A stretch of 54,588 nucleotides of DNA. It comes from DATJLY01 sp035604195. GTDB lineage: Bacteria; Pseudomonadota; Alphaproteobacteria; ATCC43930; CGMCC-115725. The DNA is taken from assembly GCA_035604195.1 (NCBI GenBank), contig DATNIY010000046.1:1-54588 (forward strand), given 5' to 3'. The notes below the pieces were generated by a model, which was not told the DNA's origin, made no database searches, and saw only the letters and a program-made list of their open reading frames with translations. This document shows positions 8,341 through 20,159 of the stretch, piece by piece. Position 1 is the first letter of the stretch, and the number at the start of each line of letters is the position of its first letter. The translations under genes and the position numbers were made by a program.

Positions 8341-10398
8341 ATGCCCGACCTTCTCCTCGAACTCCTGACCGAAGAGATCCCGGCGCGGATGCAGAAGGGC
8401 GCAGCCGAGGATCTTCGCCGTCTCGTCACGGAAAAACTAGCCGCCGCCGGCTTGAGCGCGCCCGATGCGCGCGTCTTCGTCACGCCGCGCCGCCTGACGC
8501 TGGTCGTGGACGGAATGCCCGCGGCGCAGGCCGATGTCAACGAGGAGCGGCGCGGCCCGCGCCACGGCGCGCCCGAGGCGGCGGTCCAGGGCTTCCTCAA
8601 ATCCAGCGGCTTGACCGCGCTCGCGCAATGCGAGACGCGCGACACCGGCAAGGGCGTGTTCTATTTCGCCGTCATTCGCCGCGCCGGAAGGCCCACCGCC
8701 GAAGTGCTGCCGGAGCTGCTGCGCGCCGCCATCCTCGACCTGCCTTGGCCGAAGTCGATGCGCTTCCCGGCGGCGAGCTTCCGCTGGGTCAGGCCCCTGA
8801 CCAGCGTCGTCGCGCTCTTCGACGGCAAAGTCCTGCCCTTGGCGCTCGACGGCGTCCCGGTCGGCGACGCGACGCGCGGGCATCGCTTCCTTGCGCCGAA
8901 GCCATTCCGCGTGCGCGATTTCGCGGAATATCACGAGAAGCTGCGCGAGCACCATGTCATTCTTGACCCGGTCGACCGCGAGGTCTCGATCGCGGCGCAG
9001 CTCGAGAAGGCGGCCAAGGGCCTGGGCTTCCGGCTCAAGCCCGATCCGGGGCTGCTCGACGAGGTGACCGGGCTGGTCGAATGGCCGGTCGCGCTGACGG
9101 GGCGGATCGATCAGGATTTCATGGGCCTGCCGCCGGAGGTGCTGACCACCTCGATGCGGACCCATCAGAAATACTTCGCCTGCCTCGAAGAGAGCGGGCG
9201 GCTCGCGCCCTATTTCCTCGTCGTCGCCAATATGCGGACCGCCGATGGCGGCAAGCAGATCGTCGCCGGCAACGAGCGCGTGCTGCGGGCGCGGCTGTCG
9301 GATGCGGTGTTCTTCTGGGAACAGGACCGCAAGATGCCGCTCGCCGCGCGCATTCCGAAGCTCGCCGAGCGAGTCTTTCACGCCAAGCTCGGCAGCGTGC
9401 TCGACAAGGTCGGACGCGTGATGCGCTTGGCCGAAGCGCTGGTGCCACATGTTCCCGGCGCCGCGGCCCACCAGGTGGTGCGTGCCGCCGAACTGGCCAA
9501 GGCGGACCTTTCGACCGGCATGGTCGGCGAGTTCCCGGAGCTGCAGGGCGTCATGGGCCGCTACTACGCGCGCCATGACGGCGAGGCGCCGGAAGTGGCC
9601 GAGGCGATCGCCGAGCATTACTCGCCCTTGGGTCCCAACGACCGCTGCCCGACCGCGCCCACGAGCGTCGCCGTGGCGCTTGCCGACAAGATCGACACGC
9701 TCGTGGGCTTCTTCGCCATCGGCGAAACCCCGACCGGCTCCAAAGATCCCTATGCGCTGCGCCGCGCCGCTCTGGGCGTCATACGCCTCATCATCGAGAA
9801 TGGCTTGCGCGCGCCGCTTGCGGCCATGTTCCGGCAGGCCGCGGTGATCGCGGGCGACGTCAAGGACCCGACCGACGAGCTTTTGGCCTTCTTCGCCGAC
9901 CGCCTCAAGGTCGCGCTGCGCGACCAGGGCGAGCGGCACGATCTGATCGCCGCGGTCTTCGCCTTGGGCGGCGAGGACGATCTGGTGCGGCTTTTGGCGC
10001 GGGTCGATGCGCTCGCCGCATTTCTCAAGACCGATGACGGCGCCAATCTCCTGGTGGCCTATCGCCGGGCCGCGAATATCGTGCGCATCGAGGAGCGCAA
10101 GGACGGCAAGACCTACGAGGGCGCGCCCGAGCCCAAGCTGTTCGCGCAGAGCGAGGAACACGTCCTCGTCGAGAGCCTCGCCACGGCGGTAAAGCGCAGT
10201 ACGGATGCCCTTGCCCGCGAAGCCTTCACCGAGGCGATGGCGGCGCTGGCGGCGCTGCGCCGGCCAATAGATGAATTTTTTACCAAAGTAACCGTTAATA
10301 CCGAGGATCGGGCGCTGCGCGGCAACCGGCTGCGGCTGCTGGCGCAAATCCGCGACACGCTCAATCGGGTTGCCGACTTCTCGCTGATCGAAGGATAG
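8341..10398 (+). CDS. glyS: Glycine--tRNA ligase beta subunit
   Basis: A 685-residue beta subunit, the usual length, needed for tRNA binding. It starts MPDLLLELLTEEIPARMQ, the family's invariant start, and includes LTTSMRTHQKYF, VVANMRTADGG and DKIDTLVGFFAIGETPTGSKD, the last two cut here to short pieces. The C-terminal DALR-like anticodon-binding part ends near FTKVTVNTEDRALRGNRL. It follows glyQ directly and precedes ppdK by 7 bases, a three-gene run. Confidence 0.98.
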   Translation: MPDLLLELLTEEIPARMQKGAAEDLRRLVTEKLAAAGLSAPDARVFVTPRRLTLVVDGMPAAQADVNEERRGPRHGAPEAAVQGFLKSSGLTALAQCETRDTGKGVFYFAVIRRAGRPTAEVLPELLRAAILDLPWPKSMRFPAASFRWVRPLTSVVALFDGKVLPLALDGVPVGDATRGHRFLAPKPFRVRDFAEYHEKLREHHVILDPVDREVSIAAQLEKAAKGLGFRLKPDPGLLDEVTGLVEWPVALTGRIDQDFMGLPPEVLTTSMRTHQKYFACLEESGRLAPYFLVVANMRTADGGKQIVAGNERVLRARLSDAVFFWEQDRKMPLAARIPKLAERVFHAKLGSVLDKVGRVMRLAEALVPHVPGAAAHQVVRAAELAKADLSTGMVGEFPELQGVMGRYYARHDGEAPEVAEAIAEHYSPLGPNDRCPTAPTSVAVALADKIDTLVGFFAIGETPTGSKDPYALRRAALGVIRLIIENGLRAPLAAMFRQAAVIAGDVKDPTDELLAFFADRLKVALRDQGERHDLIAAVFALGGEDDLVRLLARVDALAAFLKTDDGANLLVAYRRAANIVRIEERKDGKTYEGAPEPKLFAQSEEHVLVESLATAVKRSTDALAREAFTEAMAALAALRRPIDEFFTKVTVNTEDRALRGNRLRLLAQIRDTLNRVADFSLIEG

Positions 10399-10405
10399 GT
10401 GGGCG

Positions 10406-13087
<2,682 letters not shown>

Positions 13088-13115
13088 CCGGGCGCCGCTA
13101 TGGAGCTGGTTGATC

Positions 13116-14021
13116 TCACTGCGGGAGCTTCAACCACTCCGGCTGATGGGGCGTCAGGCGCGCCTCGCCAGCGGTGAGCGCGGCACCGGTCTTCGCCGCG
13201 GCCTCGACGGCTTCGAGCCGCAATAGCGCCAGCGCCAACCCGTCACGGCCGGAACGCAGCTCGCCGGCCTCTGCATCGCCCAACATCACCGGCGTGCCCG
13301 GCGGCGGCAGCTTGCCCTCGACATCGACCGGCAACAGCCGCTTCTTGATGAGCGCACGGTACTTGGTGCGTGCGGTGAGCTCTTGGCCCATATAACAGCC
13401 CTTCTGCCAATCGATGCCGTTGAGCTCGTCGAATCCCGACTCGAGCAGGATCGCGCGCTCGACCTCGAGATCGCGGCTGCCGTCGGGCACGCCCAGCGAC
13501 AGGCGCAGCCGGTCATAAGCCGCTGCATCGCCTTGCGCCAAGCCCGCTTCCGCCAACGCGGCGGTTCCCGCGCCGCACGGCAAGAGCGCACGCGCGCCGA
13601 GCGCGGCCAGCCGCGGGTCGACATAGGCAAGGCCCCCGGCGAATTCGCGCGCCGCGCCGGGCTGCTCGGGCAGGCCCAGCGCCGCCGCCGCGCCCGTGCC
13701 CCAGGCAACCGCGACGCCGAAGCGCTCGCTGGCGATGGCGAGCGTGACCTTCGAGCGCAGCTTGTAGAGCGACAGGCGCCGCCGCAGCTCCTCGAGCCGC
13801 GCCGCCTCGGCGTCGAGGTAGAGCGCTTCGCCCAGCGCGACGACAAAGAAGTCGTTGAGATACTTGCCCTGCGCGGTGAGCAGCGCCGCGTGGATGGCGC
13901 GGTCGGGCGCGGCCTTGCTGACGTCGTTCGAAATGAGCCCCTGCAGGAAGGCGTGGCGATCCGCGCCGGCGATCTCGAGCACGCCGCGCTCCGCGAGCAT
14001 TGCATAGGCCGGTCGCACCAT
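13116..14021 (-). CDS. ygfZ: YgfZ/GcvT-like folate-binding protein
   Basis: A 301-residue tetrahydrofolate-binding protein of the YgfZ/CAF17 family, which supports maturation of a subset of iron-sulfur proteins such as MiaB. The family signature K-G-C-Y-x-G-Q-E is present (WQKGCYMGQELTARTKYR), and the N-terminus reads VLEIAGADRHAFLQGLISND, cut from the usual family start. The ATG at 14021 is preferred to one 17 codons upstream. It converges with ppdK and diverges from the glycan gene cluster. Confidence 0.9.
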   Translation of the reverse strand: MVRPAYAMLAERGVLEIAGADRHAFLQGLISNDVSKAAPDRAIHAALLTAQGKYLNDFFVVALGEALYLDAEAARLEELRRRLSLYKLRSKVTLAIASERFGVAVAWGTGAAAALGLPEQPGAAREFAGGLAYVDPRLAALGARALLPCGAGTAALAEAGLAQGDAAAYDRLRLSLGVPDGSRDLEVERAILLESGFDELNGIDWQKGCYMGQELTARTKYRALIKKRLLPVDVEGKLPPPGTPVMLGDAEAGELRSGRDGLALALLRLEAVEAAAKTGAALTAGEARLTPHQPEWLKLPQ

Positions 14022-14137
14022 TGGTCTCTTCTTTCGCAGCTTAGAGGTAAGCGGCGGACCGAGGCTTGGCAAGCCGTGGGGCCGGCCGTATAACGCCGCC
14101 GGCGCGCACGGGCCGGAGGCGGGATTTCCTGGGGCTC

Positions 14138-15097
14138 ATGAGAATACTCTTCGTCACGGCGACGCGCATCGGCGACGCCGTGCTCTCGACCGGGCTCTTG
14201 GGGCATCTCGTCGAGCGCTACCCCGGCGCGCAATTCACCATCGCCGCCGGGCCGCTCGCCTTGCCGCTGTTCGAGGCGGTGCCCGGACTCGAGCGCCTCA
14301 TCCCCTTGCCCAAGCGGCGGCTAGCACTGCATTGGCTCGATCTCTACCGTGCCGTGGCGGCGCGGCGCTGGGATCTCGTGGTCGATCTTCGCGGCTCGGC
14401 ATTGGCCTATCTGCTGTGGACGCGCGAGCGGCGCGTGCTCGCCAAGCGCGACGGCGGCGAGCACAAGGTCCGCCAGCTTGCGCGGCTCTTCGCGCTCGAT
14501 CCGCCGCCGGCGCCGCGCGTTTGGCTGGCGCCGCGTCACGAGGCGCACGCGTTGGCGTTGGTGCCGCCGGGCGAACCGGTGCTGGCGATCGGCCCGGCCG
14601 CCAATTGGCGCGGCAAGGAATGGCGTGCCGAGCGCTTCGCCGAGCTGGCGCTGCGCCTCATTGCGCCGAGCGGGCCGCTCCCCGGCGCGCGCGTCGCCGT
14701 GCTGGCGGCGGCGCATGAGCGGGCGCAGGCGGCGCCGTTGCTGGCCGCCTTGCCGCCGGCGCGGTGCATCGATTTGGTCGGGCGCGTCGATCTCCTGACC
14801 GCGGCGGCGATCCTGCGCCGGGCGGCGCTCTTCATCGGCAACGACACCGGCCTCATGCATCTCGCCGCGGCGGCGGGCGCGCCGACGCTCGGCCTCTTCG
14901 GCCCGAGCCCGCTCGAGCATTATGCGCCCTGGGGGAAGTGCACCGCGATCGCCGCGACCGCGGTGCCGTTCCTCGAACTGTTTCCGCCCGGCTTCGACCC
15001 GCGCACGACCGACACGCTAATGGACTCGCTCACCGTCGATGCGGCGGAGGCGGCGGCACGGAGCCTGTGGGTTCGCCTCCATGGCGAGGCCGCTTGA
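14138..15097 (+). CDS. GT9-family glycosyltransferase (heptosyltransferase-like)
   Basis: A 319-residue GT-B glycosyltransferase. It starts MRILFVTATRIGDAVLSTG, the nucleotide-sugar GT9 start, and has the GT9 C-terminal signature FIGNDTGLMHLAAAAGAPT followed by LFGPSPLEHYAP. GT9 enzymes move ADP-heptose or related sugars onto lipopolysaccharide core. The stop overlaps the ATG of the next gene. The ATG at 14138 gives the conserved start directly. Confidence 0.88.
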   Translation: MRILFVTATRIGDAVLSTGLLGHLVERYPGAQFTIAAGPLALPLFEAVPGLERLIPLPKRRLALHWLDLYRAVAARRWDLVVDLRGSALAYLLWTRERRVLAKRDGGEHKVRQLARLFALDPPPAPRVWLAPRHEAHALALVPPGEPVLAIGPAANWRGKEWRAERFAELALRLIAPSGPLPGARVAVLAAAHERAQAAPLLAALPPARCIDLVGRVDLLTAAAILRRAALFIGNDTGLMHLAAAAGAPTLGLFGPSPLEHYAPWGKCTAIAATAVPFLELFPPGFDPRTTDTLMDSLTVDAAEAAARSLWVRLHGEAA

Positions 15098-16128
15098 TGG
15101 CGCTCATCGTCATGGCCGACGACGGCATCGCCTTCGATGGCACGACGCCGGAGACCGGCCCCTTGGGCGGCGCCGAAGCGGCTTTCCTTGCTCTCGCCGA
15201 GGCCTTCGCCGCGCGCGGCCATCGCGTGCTGGTGCGCAATCGCTGCGAAAAGCCGTTGGCGCATAAGGGCGTATTGTGGGAATCGATTGCCGCGGGCGTG
15301 CCGGAGCGCGCCGATCTCTATATCGCCAACCGTGCCGACCGGCTCGTCGGCTTGGCGCGTCAGGCGCAGTGCCGAATCTTCTGGATCCACAATCCCGGGC
15401 GATATCTCGCGAAGCCGCGCTACTTGCTGGCGCTGCTGCGGCATCGCCCGATCATCGTGACCATCGGCGCCTATCATGCCGCGACGGTGCCGTGGTGGAT
15501 GCCGCGCGGCGGCAGCGCAATCATCCCCTATGGAATTGCCGAGGCATTCCGCCACGCCGTGCCGCGCGCGACCCCGCCGCCGCGCGCGATCTTCACTTCG
15601 AATCCGTTGCGCGGACTTGGCTGGCTGCTCGATCTCTGGGAAGCGCGGATTCATCCGGCGCTGCCGCAGGCGGAGCTTCATCTCTACTGCGGGCCGGCGG
15701 TCTATGGCAGCGTCGGCGGCGCCAAGGCGGCAGAGATGGCGGCGGTGCTGGCGCGCGCCGATGCGCTCGGGGCGATCGGCGTGCGCCGGCACGCGCCGTT
15801 GCCGCGCGAGGCGCTGATCAAGGCGCTCGAAGCCTCGCGCGCGATGCTCTATCGCGGCGATGAAAACGAGACCTTCTGTCTCGCCGTCGCCGAGGCGCAG
15901 GCGCTCGGCGTTCCGGCGGTGGTGCAGCCCTTGGGCTCGCTGCCAGAGCGCGTCATCGACGGCGTCACCGGCGCCGTCGCCGCCGCTGATGAGGGCTTCG
16001 CGCGCGCGGCGGTCGCGCTCCTCGCCGACGATGCGCTGTGGCAACGCCAGCACAAAGAGGCGCTCGCGCGTCAGCGCGGCTCGAGTTGGAACGAAGTGGC
16101 CGAGCGCTTCGAGGCCTTGGCGGCATGA
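15097..16128 (+). CDS. Glycosyltransferase, GT4-like
   Basis: A 343-residue GT-B protein. The N-terminus has GPLGGAEAAFLALAEAFAARG, cut here as the donor-fold start with GGAE; the C-terminus has RGDENETFCLAVAEAQALG, which fits the E-x7-E region of GT4 enzymes. Sugar donor and acceptor are unknown. It is joined by ATGA-type overlaps to both neighbours, so it is part of one translationally coupled glycan-building run. Confidence 0.8.
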   Translation: MALIVMADDGIAFDGTTPETGPLGGAEAAFLALAEAFAARGHRVLVRNRCEKPLAHKGVLWESIAAGVPERADLYIANRADRLVGLARQAQCRIFWIHNPGRYLAKPRYLLALLRHRPIIVTIGAYHAATVPWWMPRGGSAIIPYGIAEAFRHAVPRATPPPRAIFTSNPLRGLGWLLDLWEARIHPALPQAELHLYCGPAVYGSVGGAKAAEMAAVLARADALGAIGVRRHAPLPREALIKALEASRAMLYRGDENETFCLAVAEAQALGVPAVVQPLGSLPERVIDGVTGAVAAADEGFARAAVALLADDALWQRQHKEALARQRGSSWNEVAERFEALAA

Positions 16129-17150
16129 CGCGGCTGCTCCAGGCGATGGCGGGGCAGCATCATGGCGGCGCCGAGGCATTCTTCGAGCGGCTTGTCATTG
16201 GCCTCGCACACGCCGGCGAAGTGCAGCGCCTGCTCATCCGGCGCGACGCCGAGCGGACCGCGCGCCTGAGCCAGGCCGGGCTCGCCCCCATCGAGCTCGC
16301 CTTCGGCGGCCGGCTCGATTTCGCCACGCCGCGTCTCTTCCGCACGGCGGTCGCGGAATTCCGGCCGGAGGTCGCATTGACCTGGATGAGCCGCGCGACC
16401 GCTTCGTGTCCGAGCGGCGACTTCGTGCATGTGGCGCGGCTCGGCGGCTATTACGATCTGAAATACTACCGGCGCTGCGATCATCTGATCGGCAACACGC
16501 GCGACATCGTCGCCTATGTTCAACGCGCGGGCTGGCCCGCTGGGCGCGTCCATTATCTGCCGAATTTCGTCGCCGACGAGCGCGCGCCGCCGTTGCCGCG
16601 CGCCAGCTTGACGACGCCCGAGGATGCGCCCTTGGCCTTGGCAATGGGCCGGCTTCATCCCAACAAGGGCTTCGATGTGCTGCTCGCGGCGGTGGCGGCG
16701 CTGCCGCGGCTCCATCTTTGGCTCGCCGGCGAGGGCGAGGAGCGGCAGGCGCTCGAGCGGCAGGCGCAGGAATTAGGCATCGCGGCGCGCGTGCATTTTC
16801 TCGGCTGGCGCGAGGATAAGGCAGCGCTACTGGCGGCGGCGGATGTGCTGGTCTCATCCTCGCGGCACGAGCCCTTGGGCAATGTCGTGATCGAGGCCTG
16901 GGCCGCCGGCGTGCCGGTGGTTGCGACGGCAAGCGAAGGTCCGCGCGCGCTCATCCGCGAGGGCGAGACCGGGCTCCTGGTGCCGATCGACGACGCGCCG
17001 GCGCTCGCGCGAGCGATGGCCAAGCTCACGACCGATGCGGAGTTGCGCCGCGCGATCGCGGCCGCCGCCCGCGCCGCCTACGAGGCCGAGTTCGGCGCGG
17101 CGCGCGTCATCGCGCTTTATCGCGAGTTCCTGGCGCAGGTGCGGCGCTGA
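16125..17150 (+). CDS. Glycosyltransferase family 4
   Basis: A 341-residue GT4 retaining glycosyltransferase. Visible: MAGQHHGGAEAFFERL at the N-terminus, GRLHPNKGFDVLLAAV at the start of the C-terminal domain, LWLAGEGEE, and the donor-binding SSRHEPLGNVVIEAWAAG with E-x7-E. No membrane segment is seen, so it probably acts at the inner face of the inner membrane. ATGA overlap with the gene before it; its stop overlaps the next start. Confidence 0.9.
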   Translation: MTRLLQAMAGQHHGGAEAFFERLVIGLAHAGEVQRLLIRRDAERTARLSQAGLAPIELAFGGRLDFATPRLFRTAVAEFRPEVALTWMSRATASCPSGDFVHVARLGGYYDLKYYRRCDHLIGNTRDIVAYVQRAGWPAGRVHYLPNFVADERAPPLPRASLTTPEDAPLALAMGRLHPNKGFDVLLAAVAALPRLHLWLAGEGEERQALERQAQELGIAARVHFLGWREDKAALLAAADVLVSSSRHEPLGNVVIEAWAAGVPVVATASEGPRALIREGETGLLVPIDDAPALARAMAKLTTDAELRRAIAAAARAAYEAEFGAARVIALYREFLAQVRR

Positions 17151-18919
17151 TGTGCGGCATTGCCGGAATGATGACGGCGAGCGGCGAGCCGCCGCCTGCC
17201 GCGCGCTTGCAGGCGATGGAGGCGGCGCTGCTCCACCGCGGGCCCGACGGCACCGGGCACTACCGCTCGGGCGATGTCGGCATGGTCCAAACGCGGCTCG
17301 CCATCATCGACCTCGCCACCGGCGATCAGCCGCTTTACGAGCCCGGCGGCGCTGCGCTCGTCGCCAATGCCGAGATCTACAATTATATCGAGCTCAGGGC
17401 CGAGCTGCCGGACATCGCCTGCGCGACGCAGTCGGATTGCGAGCTGCCGCTCCATCTCTACCGCCGGCACGGGCTCGACTTTGCGCGGCATCTGCGGGGC
17501 ATGTACGCGCTGGCGCTGCACGATCCGGCGGCGGGGCGGCTCGTCCTGGCGCGCGATCCCTTCGGCATCAAGCCGCTCTATTACGCCGAGACCGCGGCCG
17601 GCTTCGCCTTCGCTTCGGAGCCGCAGAGCCTGCTGCGTTCCGGCGTGGTTCTCGTGGCGCTGCAGCGTCAAGCGCGCAACGAGTTGCTGCAGCTTCAATT
17701 CACCACCGGCCGCGACACGATTTTCGCCGAGATCAAGCGGGTGCTGCCTGGCGAGACGATCGTGGTGGCGAAGGGCCGCGTCGTCGAGCGGCGCCGGATC
17801 GCGGCGCTGCCGGCGGGAGAGGTCGCCACGCAAGACGAGGCGGCGGCGCTCGCCGCGCTCGACCGCGTCTTCGCCGACAGCGTCACTCTGCATCAGCGCT
17901 CCGACGTGCCCTATGGCATGTTCCTGTCGGGCGGCATCGATTCATCGGCGGTGCTGGCGATGATGGCGCGGCTCAACGCGCGGCCGGTCCAGGCCTTCAC
18001 CGTCGGCTTTCCGCAGAGCGGCGCCGCCGACGAGCGCGCCCAGGCGCGCGCCGTCGCGCGGAGTTTGGGCGCAGAGCACACCGAGATCGAGTTCACGGCG
18101 GCGGATTTCTGGCGGCTTCTGCCGGAGGTGGCGCGCGCGCTCGACGATCCCGCCGCGGATTATGCGGTTCTGCCGACCTACAAGCTGGCCGCGGCGGCGC
18201 ACGCGGCCGGGCTCAAGGTCATCTTGAGCGGCGAAGGCGGCGACGAGCTTTTCGCCGGCTATGGCCGCTACCGCAGCATGAGCCGGCCGTGGTGGGCGGG
18301 CGGCAAGCGCATGCGCGCGCGCGGCAATCTCGAGCGCCTCGGTCTCCTGCGCGGCGATCTCGCGGGCTGGCGCGACGGCATCGCCGCGGCCGAGCTCAAT
18401 GCCGCGCGCCCGGAGCGCACGCGGCTGCAAGTGGCGCAGGCGACGGATTGCGCGGACTGGCTGCCCAATGATCTCCTGACCAAGCTCGACCGCTGCCTCA
18501 TGGCGCATGGCGTCGAGGGGCGTACGCCCTTTCTCGACCCGCTGGTCGCGGATTTCGCCTTTCGCCTGCCCGACGATCTCAAGTTGCGCCGAGGCGTCGG
18601 CAAGTGGCTGCTGCGGCGCTGGCTCGGCGAGCAAGTCGCCGTTGCCGAACCCTTCGCGCGCAAGCGCGGCTTCACCGTGCCGGTGGGCGAATGGATCGCG
18701 CGCCGCGGCGCCGAGCTTGGGCCCTTGGTGGCGGCGCAGCCGGGGGTGCAGGAAATCTGTCTCCCCGACCGGGTCGAAAAGCTCTTCCGGGCGCCCAAGG
18801 CGCGCCATGAGAGCCTCGCCGCCTGGACCTTGCTCTTCTACGCGCTCTGGCACCGCCACCACATCGAGGGCCGCGCCCTCGAAGGCGACGCGTTCGAGGC
18901 GCTCGCAGCGCGGGGCTGA
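17150..18919 (+). CDS. AsnB-type glutamine-dependent amidotransferase
   Basis: A 589-residue asparagine-synthase-family protein. The N-terminal class II glutaminase has the nucleophile as Cys2 (MCGIAG), RLAIIDLATGDQPLY and ANAEIYNYIEL; the usual N-G of the oxyanion pair is N-A here. The C-terminal ATP-pyrophosphatase domain has the PP-loop MFLSGGIDSSAVLA, SGEGGDELFAGYGRY, and GVEGRTPFLDP. In glycan clusters such enzymes often amidate sugar carboxylates rather than aspartate, and the coupling to three glycosyltransferase genes supports that as an inference. Confidence 0.88.
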   Translation: MCGIAGMMTASGEPPPAARLQAMEAALLHRGPDGTGHYRSGDVGMVQTRLAIIDLATGDQPLYEPGGAALVANAEIYNYIELRAELPDIACATQSDCELPLHLYRRHGLDFARHLRGMYALALHDPAAGRLVLARDPFGIKPLYYAETAAGFAFASEPQSLLRSGVVLVALQRQARNELLQLQFTTGRDTIFAEIKRVLPGETIVVAKGRVVERRRIAALPAGEVATQDEAAALAALDRVFADSVTLHQRSDVPYGMFLSGGIDSSAVLAMMARLNARPVQAFTVGFPQSGAADERAQARAVARSLGAEHTEIEFTAADFWRLLPEVARALDDPAADYAVLPTYKLAAAAHAAGLKVILSGEGGDELFAGYGRYRSMSRPWWAGGKRMRARGNLERLGLLRGDLAGWRDGIAAAELNAARPERTRLQVAQATDCADWLPNDLLTKLDRCLMAHGVEGRTPFLDPLVADFAFRLPDDLKLRRGVGKWLLRRWLGEQVAVAEPFARKRGFTVPVGEWIARRGAELGPLVAAQPGVQEICLPDRVEKLFRAPKARHESLAAWTLLFYALWHRHHIEGRALEGDAFEALAARG

Positions 18920-18928
18920 GCCGCGGCT

Positions 18929-18956
18929 TTGCCAACGCCGTTGCGACTACTATATG
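18929..18956 (+). promoter_or_regulatory. Candidate promoter for thiolase - acuI
   Basis: TTGCCA at 18929-18934, 16 bases, then TATATG at 18951-18956, in the 73-base gap before the thiolase start at 18993. Close to sigma-70 consensus; start of transcription expected near 18963. Confidence 0.5.
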
Positions 18957-18992
18957 CTCGGCTCGAGCACCCACCCTCCTCGAGGTGACGCC

Positions 18993-20159
18993 ATGACTGC
19001 TTGCATCGTCGGCTGGTCCCATTCGCGCTTCGGCAAGCTCGAAGGCGAGGACATCGAATCGCTCATCCTGCACGTCGCCGGGGACGCCATCCGCGACGCC
19101 GGGATGACGCCCGCCGACATCGACGAAATTTATCTGGGCACGATGAATGCTGGCCTCGTGCGCCAGGAGTTTCCCTCCTCGCTGGTGCTGCAGCTCGACC
19201 CTTCGCTGCGCTTCAAGCGGACGACGCGGGTCGAGAATGCCTGCGCCACCGGCTCGGCCGCGATCTATCAGGGGCTGAATGCGATCGCCGCCAAGCGGGC
19301 GCGCACCGTGCTGGCGGTCGGCGTCGAGAAGATGTCGGAGATCACCGGCCCGGCGGTCGGCGAGATCCTCATCCGCGCGGCGTATTTGCGCGAGGAGAGC
19401 GGCATCGAGGGCGGCTTCGCCGGCGTCTTCGGCCGCATCGCGCAAACCTATTTCCAGCGCTGGGGCGACAAGTCCGACGCGATGGCGCGGATCGCCGCGA
19501 AGAACCACAAGAACGGCGCCGCCAATCCGCTGGCGCAGATGCAGAAGGATTTGGGATACGAGTTCTGCCGCACCGTTTCGGAGAAGAACCCGCTCGTCGC
19601 CGGTCCCTTGCGCCGCACCGATTGCTCGCTGGTCTCGGACGGGGCGGCGGCGCTCGTGCTGACCGATGTCGATACGGCGCTCGGCTGCGACAAGGCGGTG
19701 GTGTTCCGCGCGGCCGAGCAGGTCAACGATTTCCTGCCGATGAGCCGGCGCGACATGGCCGCCTTCGAAGGCCCGGCGGAAGCCTGGCGGCGCGCGCTCA
19801 AGACCGCGCGCGTGGGCCTCGACGATCTCTCCTGCGCCGAGGTGCATGATTGCTTCACCATCGCCGAACTCATGACCTACGAGGCGATGGGGCTGACGCC
19901 GCAAGGGCAGGGGGCGCGCGCCATCGAGGAAGGCTGGACCGAGAAGGACGGCAGGCTTCCGGTCAATCCATCGGGCGGGCTCAAGGCGAAGGGCCATCCG
20001 ATCGGCGCGACCGGCGTGTCGATGCATGTGCTGCAGGCGATGCAGCTCACCGGCACCGCCGGCGGCATCCAGGTGAAGGACGCCGATCTCGCCGCCGTCT
20101 TCAACATGGGTGGCGCGGCGGTGGCGAATTACGTGAGCATTCTCGAACGGTTGCGATGA
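18993..20159 (+). CDS. Thiolase-family protein (SCP2-type)
   Basis: A 388-residue thiolase-fold protein. The acyl-accepting cysteine is in ENACATGSAAIYQG (about residue 84), a conserved His in AEVHDCFTIAE, and GHPIGATGVS near the end. The second catalytic cysteine of classical thiolases is absent: the C-terminal strand reads FNMGGAAVANYVSIL, as in SCP2-type thiolases. It may cleave or form a 3-ketoacyl-CoA with unusual chain. A GAGGTG ribosome site precedes the ATG. Its stop overlaps the start of the reductase gene, so both act together. Confidence 0.85.
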   Translation: MTACIVGWSHSRFGKLEGEDIESLILHVAGDAIRDAGMTPADIDEIYLGTMNAGLVRQEFPSSLVLQLDPSLRFKRTTRVENACATGSAAIYQGLNAIAAKRARTVLAVGVEKMSEITGPAVGEILIRAAYLREESGIEGGFAGVFGRIAQTYFQRWGDKSDAMARIAAKNHKNGAANPLAQMQKDLGYEFCRTVSEKNPLVAGPLRRTDCSLVSDGAAALVLTDVDTALGCDKAVVFRAAEQVNDFLPMSRRDMAAFEGPAEAWRRALKTARVGLDDLSCAEVHDCFTIAELMTYEAMGLTPQGQGARAIEEGWTEKDGRLPVNPSGGLKAKGHPIGATGVSMHVLQAMQLTGTAGGIQVKDADLAAVFNMGGAAVANYVSILERLR

